Below, one piece after another: positions 1 through 6,769 of a stretch of 10,368 nucleotides of DNA. The notes under the pieces are model-generated. The model was not told where the DNA came from. It saw only the letters and a list, made by a program, of their open reading frames with translations, and searched no databases. The stretch is from Methanosphaera sp. (GTDB lineage: Archaea > Methanobacteriota > Methanobacteria > Methanobacteriales > Methanobacteriaceae): contig JAFRMD010000078.1 of NCBI GenBank assembly GCA_017430835.1, positions 1-10,368 on the forward strand, in the 5' to 3' direction. Numbering within the stretch: the first letter of the stretch is position 1; each line of letters starts with the position of its first letter. A program made the position numbers and the translations under genes.

Positions 1-8
1 AAAAATGA

Positions 9-80
9 GGGCTAATAGATCAAGATGGAATTATAGAGTATGCTTGGGAAAAACAGATTTTATCTTACCGGTCTTTGTAA
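9..80 (+). pseudogene. Possible 3' tail of a gene or gene remnant at the window edge
   Basis: The frame ending at TAA 78-80 reads as 23 protein-like residues (it contains LIDQDGIIEYAWEKQ) and is closed upstream by TGA at 6-8. It would converge on the RhuM-like gene. It could be the end of a frameshifted gene whose body lies left of the window, or chance. The LIDxDGII pattern vaguely recalls peroxiredoxin tails, but this is too short to assign. Overlapping frames in the first 116 bases show nothing better. Confidence 0.15.
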
Positions 81-116
81 TACAACCCACTGAAAAAATA
101 TTAAATTTATAGGAAG

Positions 117-1034
117 TCAGACTGTATTTTGGACACTACCAAAATTTTTAGTTATTTCTGAATTTGGAGCATAATCATAACTACATTCAGCAAATATATC
201 TGTTATTTTCTGATAGAATCTTCTTTCACTAGTACGAATATCCCTAATCTTTTCAAGTAACTCATCAAAGTAATCCTTACCGAATCTTGTACCATTTTTA
301 AGTAGCTCATCATCCAATACAAAACCTTTAACAATATACTCTTTTAAGGTTTTAGTTGCCCATATCCTAAATTGTGTAGCATTTTTAGAATTAATCCTGT
401 ATCCTACAGAAATTATTACATCCAGATTATAAAATTTTGTAGTATATTTTTTATTATCTGGGGCAGTTGTCAAAATTTCTTTGACAACTGAATTTTCATC
501 AAGTTCACCCGTCAGAAAAATATCTTTCAAATGGTACGAAATATTCTGTTTTGACACTTTAAACAGGCCAGCAATCGTTTTTTGTGTTGCCCACATAGTT
601 TCGTTTTCTTTATCGATTATTACTTCAATAGAGACCGCACCTTCGTCCCCACAATATAATAATGTATTTGTAGTATTATTTTCATCATATAATTTTTTTA
701 ACTTATTTTGATTTAACCAATTAATAAATTCATCCTTATTTTTAGATTTGATTTTATTTAATAAAGAAATTAAATTATTAGTAGAAGCAACATCAGTTAA
801 ACGTGATTTACCATCAATAGAATGCATTTTTAACTTTACGATATTTTCGTAAGGTTGATAAGAATCTTCAGTTAAACTACGTTTTAAATCACTCCAATAT
901 CTATTCGGATTTTTACTTTCAGTCAAGACTGCTATAACATCTATTATAGAATACCAATAGTCTTCTAATTCTTCATCCCATTTTGTTCTTATTTTTTTAT
1001 CATTGAATATTTTTATTGAGTTTTCTTTTTCCAT
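117..1034 (-). CDS. BRO-N / RhuM-family fusion protein, C-terminally truncated
   Basis: About 305 residues from ATG at 1034; a TTG three codons upstream (1043) is possible, but AAAGG at 1046-1050 fits the ATG better. Residues about 8-110 resemble the BRO-N domain of phage antirepressors and DinD-like proteins (IRTKWDEE, YWYSIIDVIAVLTES, RLTDVAST). Residues about 130-300 resemble the RhuM family (MWATQKTIAGLF, YYNLDVIISVGYR-like, TQFRIWATKTLKEYIVKGF). In RhuM proteins as I know them, the motif seen here as NSEITKNF..VQN is followed by roughly 130 more residues, whereas this protein stops five residues on and no continuation is readable in the remaining 116 bases. RhuM was named in a Salmonella pathogenicity island and its function is unclear; the BRO-N part suggests DNA binding. 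Probably a mobile-element relic, perhaps still expressed. Family call firm, function not known. Confidence 0.8.
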   Translation of the reverse strand: MEKENSIKIFNDKKIRTKWDEELEDYWYSIIDVIAVLTESKNPNRYWSDLKRSLTEDSYQPYENIVKLKMHSIDGKSRLTDVASTNNLISLLNKIKSKNKDEFINWLNQNKLKKLYDENNTTNTLLYCGDEGAVSIEVIIDKENETMWATQKTIAGLFKVSKQNISYHLKDIFLTGELDENSVVKEILTTAPDNKKYTTKFYNLDVIISVGYRINSKNATQFRIWATKTLKEYIVKGFVLDDELLKNGTRFGKDYFDELLEKIRDIRTSERRFYQKITDIFAECSYDYAPNSEITKNFGSVQNTV

Positions 1035-1110
1035 TTTCTTCAAAACCTTTTTTTAAGTATGTTATTATCAAATAGTGTTAAAAGTATTACTATTTATTAG
1101 TATATTTGTA

Positions 1111-1125
1111 CAATATATATAATAT
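1111..1125 (-). promoter_or_regulatory. Candidate TATA box for the RhuM-like gene
   Basis: On the minus strand this reads ATTATATATATTG, an archaeal TATA-type element. A start about 25 bp downstream would give a leader of about 55 bases before the ATG at 1034. The region is uniformly AT-rich, so chance matches are likely. Confidence 0.3.
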
Positions 1126-1180
1126 TTATCCTAGCGTCTGATAAGTAATAATTATATAGTTTTGGACATAGAAAATGATC

Positions 1181-1250
1181 ATTAGTTCGTCAAATATGGA
1201 CTTGACTAAAATTAAAAAACTTAAATATTAGTTCGTCAAATTTGGACTTG
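1181..1250 (+). repeat. Two 24-bp direct repeats (46-bp period) in the intergenic control region
   Basis: Copies lie at 1181-1204 and 1227-1250. Both begin ATTAGTTCGTCAAAT and end TGGACTTG, differing at one base. A partial third match (TTTTGGACAT) lies near 1160-1169. They sit between the divergent RhuM-like and ATPase genes and share the core GTTCGT with the inverted repeat at 1258-1285. Most likely binding sites for a regulator; relics of a mobile-element end are the alternative. Confidence 0.6.
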
Positions 1251-1257
1251 GATATTT

Positions 1258-1285
1258 TTAACGAACTTAAAATATGGTTCGTTAA
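1258..1285. promoter_or_regulatory. Inverted repeat TTAACGAAC/GTTCGTTAA, candidate operator
   Basis: Nine-base arms at 1258-1266 and 1277-1285 are perfect complements around a 10-base spacer. The arm carries the same GTTCGT core as the two direct repeats upstream. The right arm directly abuts the TTTTATAAAA element at 1286-1295, where the archaeal BRE would be, so a bound protein would compete with TFB/TBP. Confidence 0.5.
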
Positions 1286-1295
1286 TTTTATAAAA
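1286..1295 (+). promoter_or_regulatory. Candidate TATA box for the archaeal ATPase gene
   Basis: TTTTATAAAA is a good archaeal TATA match. A start near 1316 would leave a leader of about 64 bases with GGAGAG at 1368-1373, seven bases ahead of ATG 1380. A second AT-rich element (AAATTATAAATA, 1352-1363) is too near the start codon to leave the ribosome site in the transcript. The rest of the 1035-1379 gap holds only the repeats described and no ORF of note. Confidence 0.4.
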
Positions 1296-1379
1296 GTTAG
1301 TATTATTTATTCAACTCCAAAATTAAAAAACTTATTAATAGTCAAATTTAGAAATTATAAATAGAACGGAGAGAATAAT

Positions 1380-2564
1380 ATGACAACACTTCCAGTAGTT
1401 ATTCCAAAAGATTTTGACAGATATTTTTTTAATAGAAAAAAAGATATGGAACAGATAAATGCTAACTTATCATTACTAGAAAAAGATGTTGCAAATCAAA
1501 TATTAATAACAGGATATAGAGGAGTAGGCAAAACATTTTTACTCAAAAAACTTCTAAAAGAACAACCGGATAAATATTTAACATGTTATATTGATTTATC
1601 TAAGACTTATGGAGGCCAACAAGGAAAATTAACTGAAGAAGAAGTTATGAAAGAGTTTTTAAATAAAATTAACGAAAGTATCAGCAAACAGGATAACAAT
1701 TACTCTAAAGTTGAAAGAAGAATATCCAATTTTCTAAAACAACTTAAATTAAAAGAATATGATTTTAGTAACATAAACATATTAGACATTCCATTACCAG
1801 ACATTAAAAATAATTATCTTAAATTCAGTAAGTTTGTAATGGAATTACCTCAAGTAATTGTTGATACATCCGAAGATATTAAAGGATTTATCATTGTAGT
1901 TGATGAATTTCAATTATTAAGATCCTTAAAAAAACCTGAAGCATTCTTCTGGTTAATACGTAGTTATACTCAAGAACAATATAATGTAAGCTACATATTT
2001 ACTGGTTCTGCTTCTCAAACAAGTGAAATAATAAATATGATTAATGGTCAAAATGGTGCTTTTGGTGGAAGAATGTTACAGTTCAATGTTGACCCATTTT
2101 CCAAAGAACATACAAAAGAATATTTAAATAAATATATATCTAACTTATCATTTACAGAAGAGGGATTTGAAAGATTTTATTCATGTACAAGAGGCATACC
2201 TGCATATATCAATAGTTTAGCTTCAATATTACCTACAGATTCAAAATGTAGTGCTGAAACAATTAAAGAAACATTACTATTGAATGTAGATCAGATAGTA
2301 ATTATGTGGTTATATGTATGGGGAACATTAACTAAAATAGAAAAGGAAATGATTATTTATATGGTTGAAAATGATCATGTGACATGGCCAATATTAAAAA
2401 AAGAATTAAATTATGCCAAATCAACAATTACAAAATATATAAATTCACTGCTAAACAAGGGGATAATTGAACATACCTATAACAAAGAGTATATTTTATC
2501 TGATAAAATGCTTAAAACTTGGCTAGAAATAAAATATGCAAATGATGGAATATATCCTTCTTAA
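1380..2564 (+). CDS. Archaeal-type AAA ATPase with C-terminal winged helix
   Basis: 394 residues, apparently complete. The Walker A loop is GYRGVGKT (45-52), Walker B is IIVVDEF (171-177), a sensor-1-like YIFTGS lies at 205-210, and RGIPAYIN at 271-278 is typical of the archaeal ATPase (PF01637) group of STAND-like P-loop proteins. Residues about 318-375 look like a winged helix (TKIEKEMI, YAKSTITKYINSLLNKGIIEH), and the end SDKMLKTWLEIKYANDGIYPS is the usual close of these proteins. The start ATG has GGAGAG seven bases upstream. Such ATPases are numerous in methanogens and mostly uncharacterised; switch or defence-like roles have been proposed for related families. It lies between a RhuM-like gene and a DUF4143 remnant, in an apparently mosaic region. 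ATPase activity is expected; the target is unknown. Confidence 0.85.
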   Translation: MTTLPVVIPKDFDRYFFNRKKDMEQINANLSLLEKDVANQILITGYRGVGKTFLLKKLLKEQPDKYLTCYIDLSKTYGGQQGKLTEEEVMKEFLNKINESISKQDNNYSKVERRISNFLKQLKLKEYDFSNINILDIPLPDIKNNYLKFSKFVMELPQVIVDTSEDIKGFIIVVDEFQLLRSLKKPEAFFWLIRSYTQEQYNVSYIFTGSASQTSEIINMINGQNGAFGGRMLQFNVDPFSKEHTKEYLNKYISNLSFTEEGFERFYSCTRGIPAYINSLASILPTDSKCSAETIKETLLLNVDQIVIMWLYVWGTLTKIEKEMIIYMVENDHVTWPILKKELNYAKSTITKYINSLLNKGIIEHTYNKEYILSDKMLKTWLEIKYANDGIYPS

Positions 2565-2567
2565 ACA

Positions 2568-2992
2568 TTGTTTTGTAATAAAGTTAGACGTCAAGATATT
2601 ATTGGAAAAAGACTGTTAAAAACTGATGAAAAATATTATCTTGCAGATCATGGATTTCACCATGCATTAGCGGATAATAACAGCAATTGGATACTCAGAG
2701 TCTTAGAGAACATAGTTTATAATGAATTAATTAGAAGAGGTTATTCTGTAAAAATTGGTAAAATTAATAAGAAAGAAATAGATTTGTATGTCAACGTTAT
2801 AATAAAAAAATATACATACAAGTAAGTTATTATTTATCAACAGAAGAAACTATTAAAAGAGAATTCACACCATTATTAGAGGTTCCTGATAAATATGATG
2901 CTTATGTTCTAAGTATGGATGAAATAGACATGTCTCAAGATGGTATAAAACATGGAAATATTATTAATTTCTTATTAGATGATGAAATATGA
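2568..2992 (+). pseudogene. C-terminal remnant of a DUF4143-type AAA ATPase, frameshifted
   Basis: From about 2574 the translation reads KVRRQDIIGKRLLKTDEKYY, then LADHGFHHAL and ENIVYNELIRRGYSVKIGK, which is the C-terminal DUF4143 region (PD-(D/E)XK-like) of a second family of prokaryotic AAA ATPases. The AAA domain is missing. The frame breaks after KEIDL at about 2783-2785; restoring one T in GATTTGTATG gives FVCQRYNKKIYIQVSYYL, then STEETIKREFTPLLEVPDKY and a natural TGA at 2990-2992. So there is a 5' truncation plus a one-base deletion. The remnant is in the same frame as the preceding ATPase, separated from it by TAA 2562-2564, but that ATPase has its own normal C-terminus, so the two are different families joined by recombination rather than one split gene. 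No credible start codon: TTG 2568 has no ribosome site. Confidence 0.8.
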
Positions 2993-3141
2993 CTGAATTA
3001 TGGTGTTCATCAAAGCTCATTTTTTCAAAAAGAAATAGAAAATAATTAAAAAGAAGATTGGAGGAAACAATAAGAATAATATTGATAGTCTCTTCTTTTT
3101 TTAGTAATCTTTTTATCAAATACAAAACATATATATTATTT

Positions 3142-4035
3142 ATGTTTGAAACAAGTTTTTATTTTCCGTGGGAAGCTTTTTTGATAATATTCATTCAAAG
3201 TAACTTTCCCGGTTTCGTATTTGGATTTTTTGAAATTATAGCAGAGCTGGTTTCTAAAAATGTTCTAGCCTTTCTATTTATTTCAATTTATTTAGCATAT
3301 AACAAGGAATGGGGTAGATTCACCTTGCTTTCATTGGGTGTTGCTGGTGTGTGTTGTGAATTTATCAAGGTGAGTGTTGCACGTTTACGACCATATGCTG
3401 TTGTAGATAAGATAAAGTGTATTCATGCTAATGTAGCGGGCCAAGATCCTATGAACTTTAAAATTCAGGGTTATTCCTTCCCAAGTGGGCATACAATGAT
3501 GGCAACCAACTTGTTTTTGGCCATTCCAGTATACATTAGGAATAATCTATATATCATTACTGGATTAATTGGAGTTTTAATTGTTGCACTTTCAAGGATT
3601 GGATTAGGAGTTCATTTTCCAACAGACACGATTGCAGGTTTTTTTATTGCATTGTTGATAATATTCATATTATCTCGTATTTTTGATGTTGTTGAAAATA
3701 GGACTTATGTCTATCTGGGAATTGTTATGCTGTCATTGATAGGAATCATATTCTGTCCTGAAATAAGTTATATTAAATATGTATCATTGGTTTCAGGAAT
3801 TTCATTAGGTTTTCTTGTTGAGGAAAAATATGTTAACTTTGAAAACCCTAAAAGTAGAAGGGATGCAATAGTAAGATTTATTGGAGCAATCATATTATTT
3901 ATCTTGCTTTTTATCTTAATTCCGAAACTTGCAGGAAACGGTGACATAATTACATGTATCAAGTATTCTTTATTTACATTTATAATACTTGTTATATACC
4001 CTTTAACCTTTAAAAAAATAGATAGAGATGGATAA
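3142..4035 (+). CDS. PAP2-family membrane phosphatase
   Basis: 297 residues from ATG 3142. All three PAP2 motifs are present: KVSVARLRP (K-x6-RP), FPSGHTM (PSGH) and SRIGLGVHFPTD (SR-x5-H-x3-D), with catalytic His in the second and third. Several hydrophobic segments indicate an integral membrane protein, with about three more helices after the catalytic core. Expected reaction: removal of phosphate from a lipid phosphate or polyprenyl diphosphate; the substrate cannot be read. The ATG is preferred because MFETSFYFPWE resembles the N-terminus of related methanogen proteins as I remember them. The frame is open upstream to a TTG at 3058, and a strong GGAGG (3060-3064) lies within that extension with no ATG behind it, so the true start is uncertain. 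Apparently monocistronic. Confidence 0.85.
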   Translation: MFETSFYFPWEAFLIIFIQSNFPGFVFGFFEIIAELVSKNVLAFLFISIYLAYNKEWGRFTLLSLGVAGVCCEFIKVSVARLRPYAVVDKIKCIHANVAGQDPMNFKIQGYSFPSGHTMMATNLFLAIPVYIRNNLYIITGLIGVLIVALSRIGLGVHFPTDTIAGFFIALLIIFILSRIFDVVENRTYVYLGIVMLSLIGIIFCPEISYIKYVSLVSGISLGFLVEEKYVNFENPKSRRDAIVRFIGAIILFILLFILIPKLAGNGDIITCIKYSLFTFIILVIYPLTFKKIDRDG

Positions 4036-4066
4036 TTAAATCCATCCAATTAATTTTACTTTTTTT
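4027..4066 (+). terminator. Hairpin plus T-run after the PAP2 gene
   Basis: GATGGAT (4027-4033) pairs with ATCCATC (4040-4046) around AATTAA, overlapping the stop codon. It is followed by a T-rich stretch ending in T7 at 4060-4066. Poly-T alone can terminate archaeal RNA polymerase, so the T-run is probably the active part. Confidence 0.5.
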
Positions 4067-4122
4067 GATATTGAATTTTTATTATTTTAGTAAATTTTAA
4101 TAATCTATTGTGTAATCTTTAA

Positions 4123-4616
4123 TTATTTAATTGTATTATTATTTTTTATTAATTTGTTTAGATAGTTATTTGCATATATTATTGTTATTAATCCCCCTAT
4201 AGTATATTCTATGAGTATTCCAAACCCTACATTGTTTATTTCTCATCCAAGTATTATTCCGAAGAGTACTGCAGATACTGTGAATATAACTCTTACAATT
4301 GCCGATACCATTAATGATAATATGACCGAATGTACTGCAGAGTTATCAGCCATTTTATTATCCGTTTGTCCAATACATCTTGATTGACTGATGTAATACC
4401 TACACCCATTGACGTTCCTATACTGATAATTAAAAATTCAAGTGATATTACAAATCCCACTGCTGCCACTTCATCCGCACCTAATCCTGCAATACAAAAC
4501 AAATCAATGATATTATACAATGATATTAGCCTCATAGACGGCCTTAGAGGTAATGCTAATTTTAGTAGAGCTTCTTTTGGATTTCCTCTTAGTAAATTTA
4601 CAATATTATATTCTAA
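4123..4616 (-). pseudogene. MATE-family efflux transporter pseudogene, internally deleted and frameshifted
   Basis: Read leftward from 4616, the translation gives NLLRGNPKEALLKLALP, LYNIIDLFCIAGLGADEVAA and IISIGTSMGVGITSV, the N-terminal region of a MATE multidrug/Na+ antiporter. At 4384-4385 one base is missing; in the next frame the protein continues RCIGQTDNKMADNSAVHSV, as expected after SVIS. Soon after VILSLMV the sequence passes into what looks like the last transmembrane part of a MATE protein (VLFGIILG, stop TGA at 4243-4245, NVGFGILIEYTIGG) and ends at TAA 4123-4125. About 165 codons remain of a usual 440-460, so the middle is deleted. There is no ATG/GTG/TTG start in the first frame. 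A transporter once, surely non-functional now. Together with the CAT-like gene's 5' region, it fills the 696-base gap after the PAP2 gene. Confidence 0.8.
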
Positions 4617-4683
4617 TTAAAGAAGCAAATACCGCTACTGATATACACATATTTCTCAATTTCCCAAACTTATTATATTACTG

Positions 4684-4705
4684 TTTATAAAATAACATAT
4701 ATAAA
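4684..4705 (+). promoter_or_regulatory. Candidate TATA region for the CAT-like gene
   Basis: Two overlapping candidates are TTTATAAAA (4684-4692) and ATATATAAA (4697-4705). The first puts the start near 4713, which keeps AAGGAG (4717-4722) in the transcript; the second would lose it. Confidence 0.35.
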
Positions 4706-4731
4706 TTACAACAAGTAAGGAGAATAATAAA

Positions 4732-5373
4732 ATGGACAGATATCCTAAAAAAGAATTAGATATTAAAGTAGATGAACTTCCATTCCAGGATTTTCTCACG
4801 TCCCGATATTCCATGACTGTTAGAGTCAATGCTCAAAATACATATGAATACTCCAAAGAAAATAATATACCCTTCTTTAACATGACCACAGCATGTATAT
4901 TAACGACAATAAATGAGATACCTGAGTTTAAAAGAAGAATAATAGATGACAAGATCTATGAATATGAAAAAATAAATGCTGTAAGTCCAATAATGCAGGA
5001 TGATTACTCTATAAGAGAAATAGAAATACCACCATTATCAGAACATGAATCATTAGAAGAATACAATAGTTATATAGAAAATAAAAAGGAAAATATTGAG
5101 GATAATCAGTTTCTTGTAGAACCATCCCTAAGGGATATGCTACCAATCTGTAATCTATCATGCATTCCATGGATTAACTTTGATTCCATGACAAATATCA
5201 TAGCAAGCTCCAATCAATTGATGCCCGTTATTAGTTGGGGAAAACTAGTTGATGGAAAAATACCCGTTTCATTAACAGCAAGCCATGTATTTATCTTCGG
5301 ATATCATTTCAAATTATTCTATGAGAATTTAGAAAAATACTGGGATAATCCGGAATTAATTATTAACAGATAA
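4732..5373 (+). CDS. CatA-like (chloramphenicol acetyltransferase fold) acyltransferase
   Basis: 213 residues, the normal length for a CAT subunit. Family features are the N-terminal RYSMTVRVNAQNTYEY (strand plus helix), NIPFFNMTTACILTTINEIPEFKRRI (24-70), the central SCIPWINFDSM (143-153) and a C-terminal catalytic segment ASHVFIFGYHF (184-194). CATs carry HxxxDG there; His185 and Gly190 are present, but Asp is Phe189. In classical CAT that Asp has a structural role via a salt bridge, so this may be an acyltransferase with a different substrate or a weakened enzyme. Such CatA-like proteins are common in gut methanogens and Firmicutes without chloramphenicol resistance being shown, so resistance should not be inferred. 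AAGGAG lies nine bases before the ATG. It stands alone, with flanking T-rich sequence on both sides. Confidence 0.85.
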   Translation: MDRYPKKELDIKVDELPFQDFLTSRYSMTVRVNAQNTYEYSKENNIPFFNMTTACILTTINEIPEFKRRIIDDKIYEYEKINAVSPIMQDDYSIREIEIPPLSEHESLEEYNSYIENKKENIEDNQFLVEPSLRDMLPICNLSCIPWINFDSMTNIIASSNQLMPVISWGKLVDGKIPVSLTASHVFIFGYHFKLFYENLEKYWDNPELIINR

Positions 5374-5511
5374 AGTATCATGAGCTATTTACATAAAAAT
5401 TATCGCATGATCCCCTATTTTACATTTATTGAACTTATATTACTAATTTATTTTACTTTATGTCCCATGAAAGACCGAAAATGATTATTGTTATCAGGTT
5501 AGCCATTGAAA

Positions 5512-5548
5512 GAAAGTATATATCTATAACTATAAATATATTATATAA
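5512..5548 (+). promoter_or_regulatory. Candidate BRE/TATA region for the VWA gene
   Basis: GAAAGTATATATC (5512-5524) fits a BRE-TATA arrangement and places the start near 5545, leaving AGGTTATGAT (5553-5562) as a weak GGTGAT-like ribosome site before ATG 5566. TATAAATATATTATATAA (5531-5548) is the alternative and would give a nearly leaderless mRNA. The rest of 5374-5565 is AT-rich and shows nothing else I can support. Confidence 0.3.
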
Positions 5549-5565
5549 CAATAGGTTATGATTAT

Positions 5566-6690
5566 ATGGAAAAAGAAGTTGTTCTAATTTCAAATTTTTT
5601 AAGAAATGAAGGCATGCAAGTCAGTATAAGAAGCACTACCCTAGCATATACTGTTCTTATGAATTTGAAAGATTCATTAACTGAAGATGAGCTTTATCAT
5701 TGCCTTAAAGCAATATACGTGAAAGATATTGCTGATAATGATAAATTTAAACGAGCATTCAACAAGGTATTTAAAAAATTAGACCTTAAAAAAGAAAAAC
5801 AAGAACAACAACCTCAACAAGATATGGTTAAAGGTGGAGAAGACTTATCACAGCCAAAATTCAATCCAAATGATAACCTGGAACAGCTTCAGGAATTATA
5901 TGACCAGATGATTGAAGATAAGAAAAACAACAGGGAAAAGGATGGAAAACTTGTAGACGTAAGTATGGTCCTACTAGACACATATGACCCGAGAGTATTC
6001 GAGTTATGTAAAAAGCTTGGTAAAAAAATAGCCAATCAACGTTCACAAAGGCTAAAAATGAAAAAATCACGCCATATCGATATGCCAAGAACCATTAGAA
6101 GCAACCTTAAAAATGGTGGACACTGCATCAAGTTAATTCACTCCAAGCCACCTATGAAAAAGAACAAACACATATTCCTATGTGACGTTAGCGGTTCATG
6201 TGAATGGATTACCTCCTGGTTTTTCCTATTATTATATGGATGTAAACAAACATTCAACAAAGTTAAAATATATGACTTTGACAATAAGCTAACCGATGTG
6301 ACTGATGTATTGGGTACTGAATCATTCAGCAATATAGGCCAGGTAAATATTGCTCAAAGAGAAAAAGGAATACACTGTTATGGTCAATCAGATATGGCTA
6401 AAGCATTTAAGGAATTTTTAAAGACTGCTGAAATCAACCATAGAACAGATATAATCATATTGACCGATTGCAGGGATTGGAAGGGTGAACGTAAAAATGG
6501 TGTTCTTGAAAGTGCATCCCTCATTAAAGAAATGCTAAAAAGAGCTCATCGGGTGATAATTTTAAATCCTGAAAAGAAAATCAGATGGACTATGGCTACA
6601 AGCTGTGTTAAGGATTATGAGGATGCAGGTGCCGAGGTATTTGAAACATCTGATTTAAATATGTTTGAAAAGGTTATCAGTGAATTATAA
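5566..6690 (+). CDS. CoxE-type von Willebrand factor A domain protein
   Basis: 374 residues in three parts. The N-terminal helical region (1-75) is followed by a charged Gln/Lys-rich linker (75-130, including KQEQQPQQD), then a C-terminal VWA domain of the CoxE kind. MIDAS residues are readable: DVSGS (207-211), Ser275 in GQSD where VWA domains often have Thr, and Asp301 in LTDCRDW. The family pattern LxNP (IILNPEKK, 332-338) and a closing ETSDLNMFEKVI also match CoxE-like proteins. These usually act with a MoxR-type AAA ATPase as a metal-insertion or complex-assembly pair; the ATPase at 1380 is of another family, and no MoxR gene is in view. No signal peptide or transmembrane segment, so cytosolic. 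An upstream ATG at 5558 is out of frame. Confident family call, unknown client protein. Confidence 0.85.
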   Translation: MEKEVVLISNFLRNEGMQVSIRSTTLAYTVLMNLKDSLTEDELYHCLKAIYVKDIADNDKFKRAFNKVFKKLDLKKEKQEQQPQQDMVKGGEDLSQPKFNPNDNLEQLQELYDQMIEDKKNNREKDGKLVDVSMVLLDTYDPRVFELCKKLGKKIANQRSQRLKMKKSRHIDMPRTIRSNLKNGGHCIKLIHSKPPMKKNKHIFLCDVSGSCEWITSWFFLLLYGCKQTFNKVKIYDFDNKLTDVTDVLGTESFSNIGQVNIAQREKGIHCYGQSDMAKAFKEFLKTAEINHRTDIIILTDCRDWKGERKNGVLESASLIKEMLKRAHRVIILNPEKKIRWTMATSCVKDYEDAGAEVFETSDLNMFEKVISEL

Positions 6691-6719
6691 ATTAAAGAAT
6701 ATAACCCCTCTTCATCCTA

Positions 6720-6760
6720 TTTTTTAAAAATCAACTTTTAATAGCCATCCCATAAAAAAA
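6720..6760. terminator. Bidirectional poly-T terminator between convergent genes
   Basis: T6 at 6720-6725 serves the VWA gene on the plus strand. A7 at 6754-6760 is a T7 run for the minus strand, ten bases after the HxlR stop codon at 6770. No strong stem is seen, which fits archaeal U-run termination. Confidence 0.5.
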
Positions 6761-6769
6761 TAATCTTTG

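Noticed and set aside
5..112. 35-codon plus-strand ORF from ATG 5
   Set aside because: Short, with no ribosome site visible and unconvincing composition; the overlapping frame at 9-80 looks more protein-like.
481..711. 76-codon plus-strand ORF inside the RhuM-like gene
   Set aside because: Antisense shadow of a recognisable protein; no ribosome site and no family resemblance.
1181..1250. The 24-bp repeats as a CRISPR array
   Set aside because: Only two copies with a 22-base gap, AT-rich, no cas genes; a regulatory or mobile-element origin fits better.
3768..4049. 93-codon minus-strand ORF
   Set aside because: Antisense to the C-terminal membrane part of the PAP2 gene.
4384..4620. 78-codon plus-strand ORF
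   Set aside because: Antisense to the MATE pseudogene, whose minus-strand translation is clearly homologous; the plus frame is a shadow.
5377..5411. ATCATG...CATGAT inverted repeat after the CAT-like gene
   Set aside because: Only six-base arms with a 23-base spacer and no T-run directly after; weak as a terminator or operator.
5861..6332. Two minus-strand ORFs inside the VWA gene
   Set aside because: Antisense shadows; the plus-strand protein has clear VWA motifs through this stretch.
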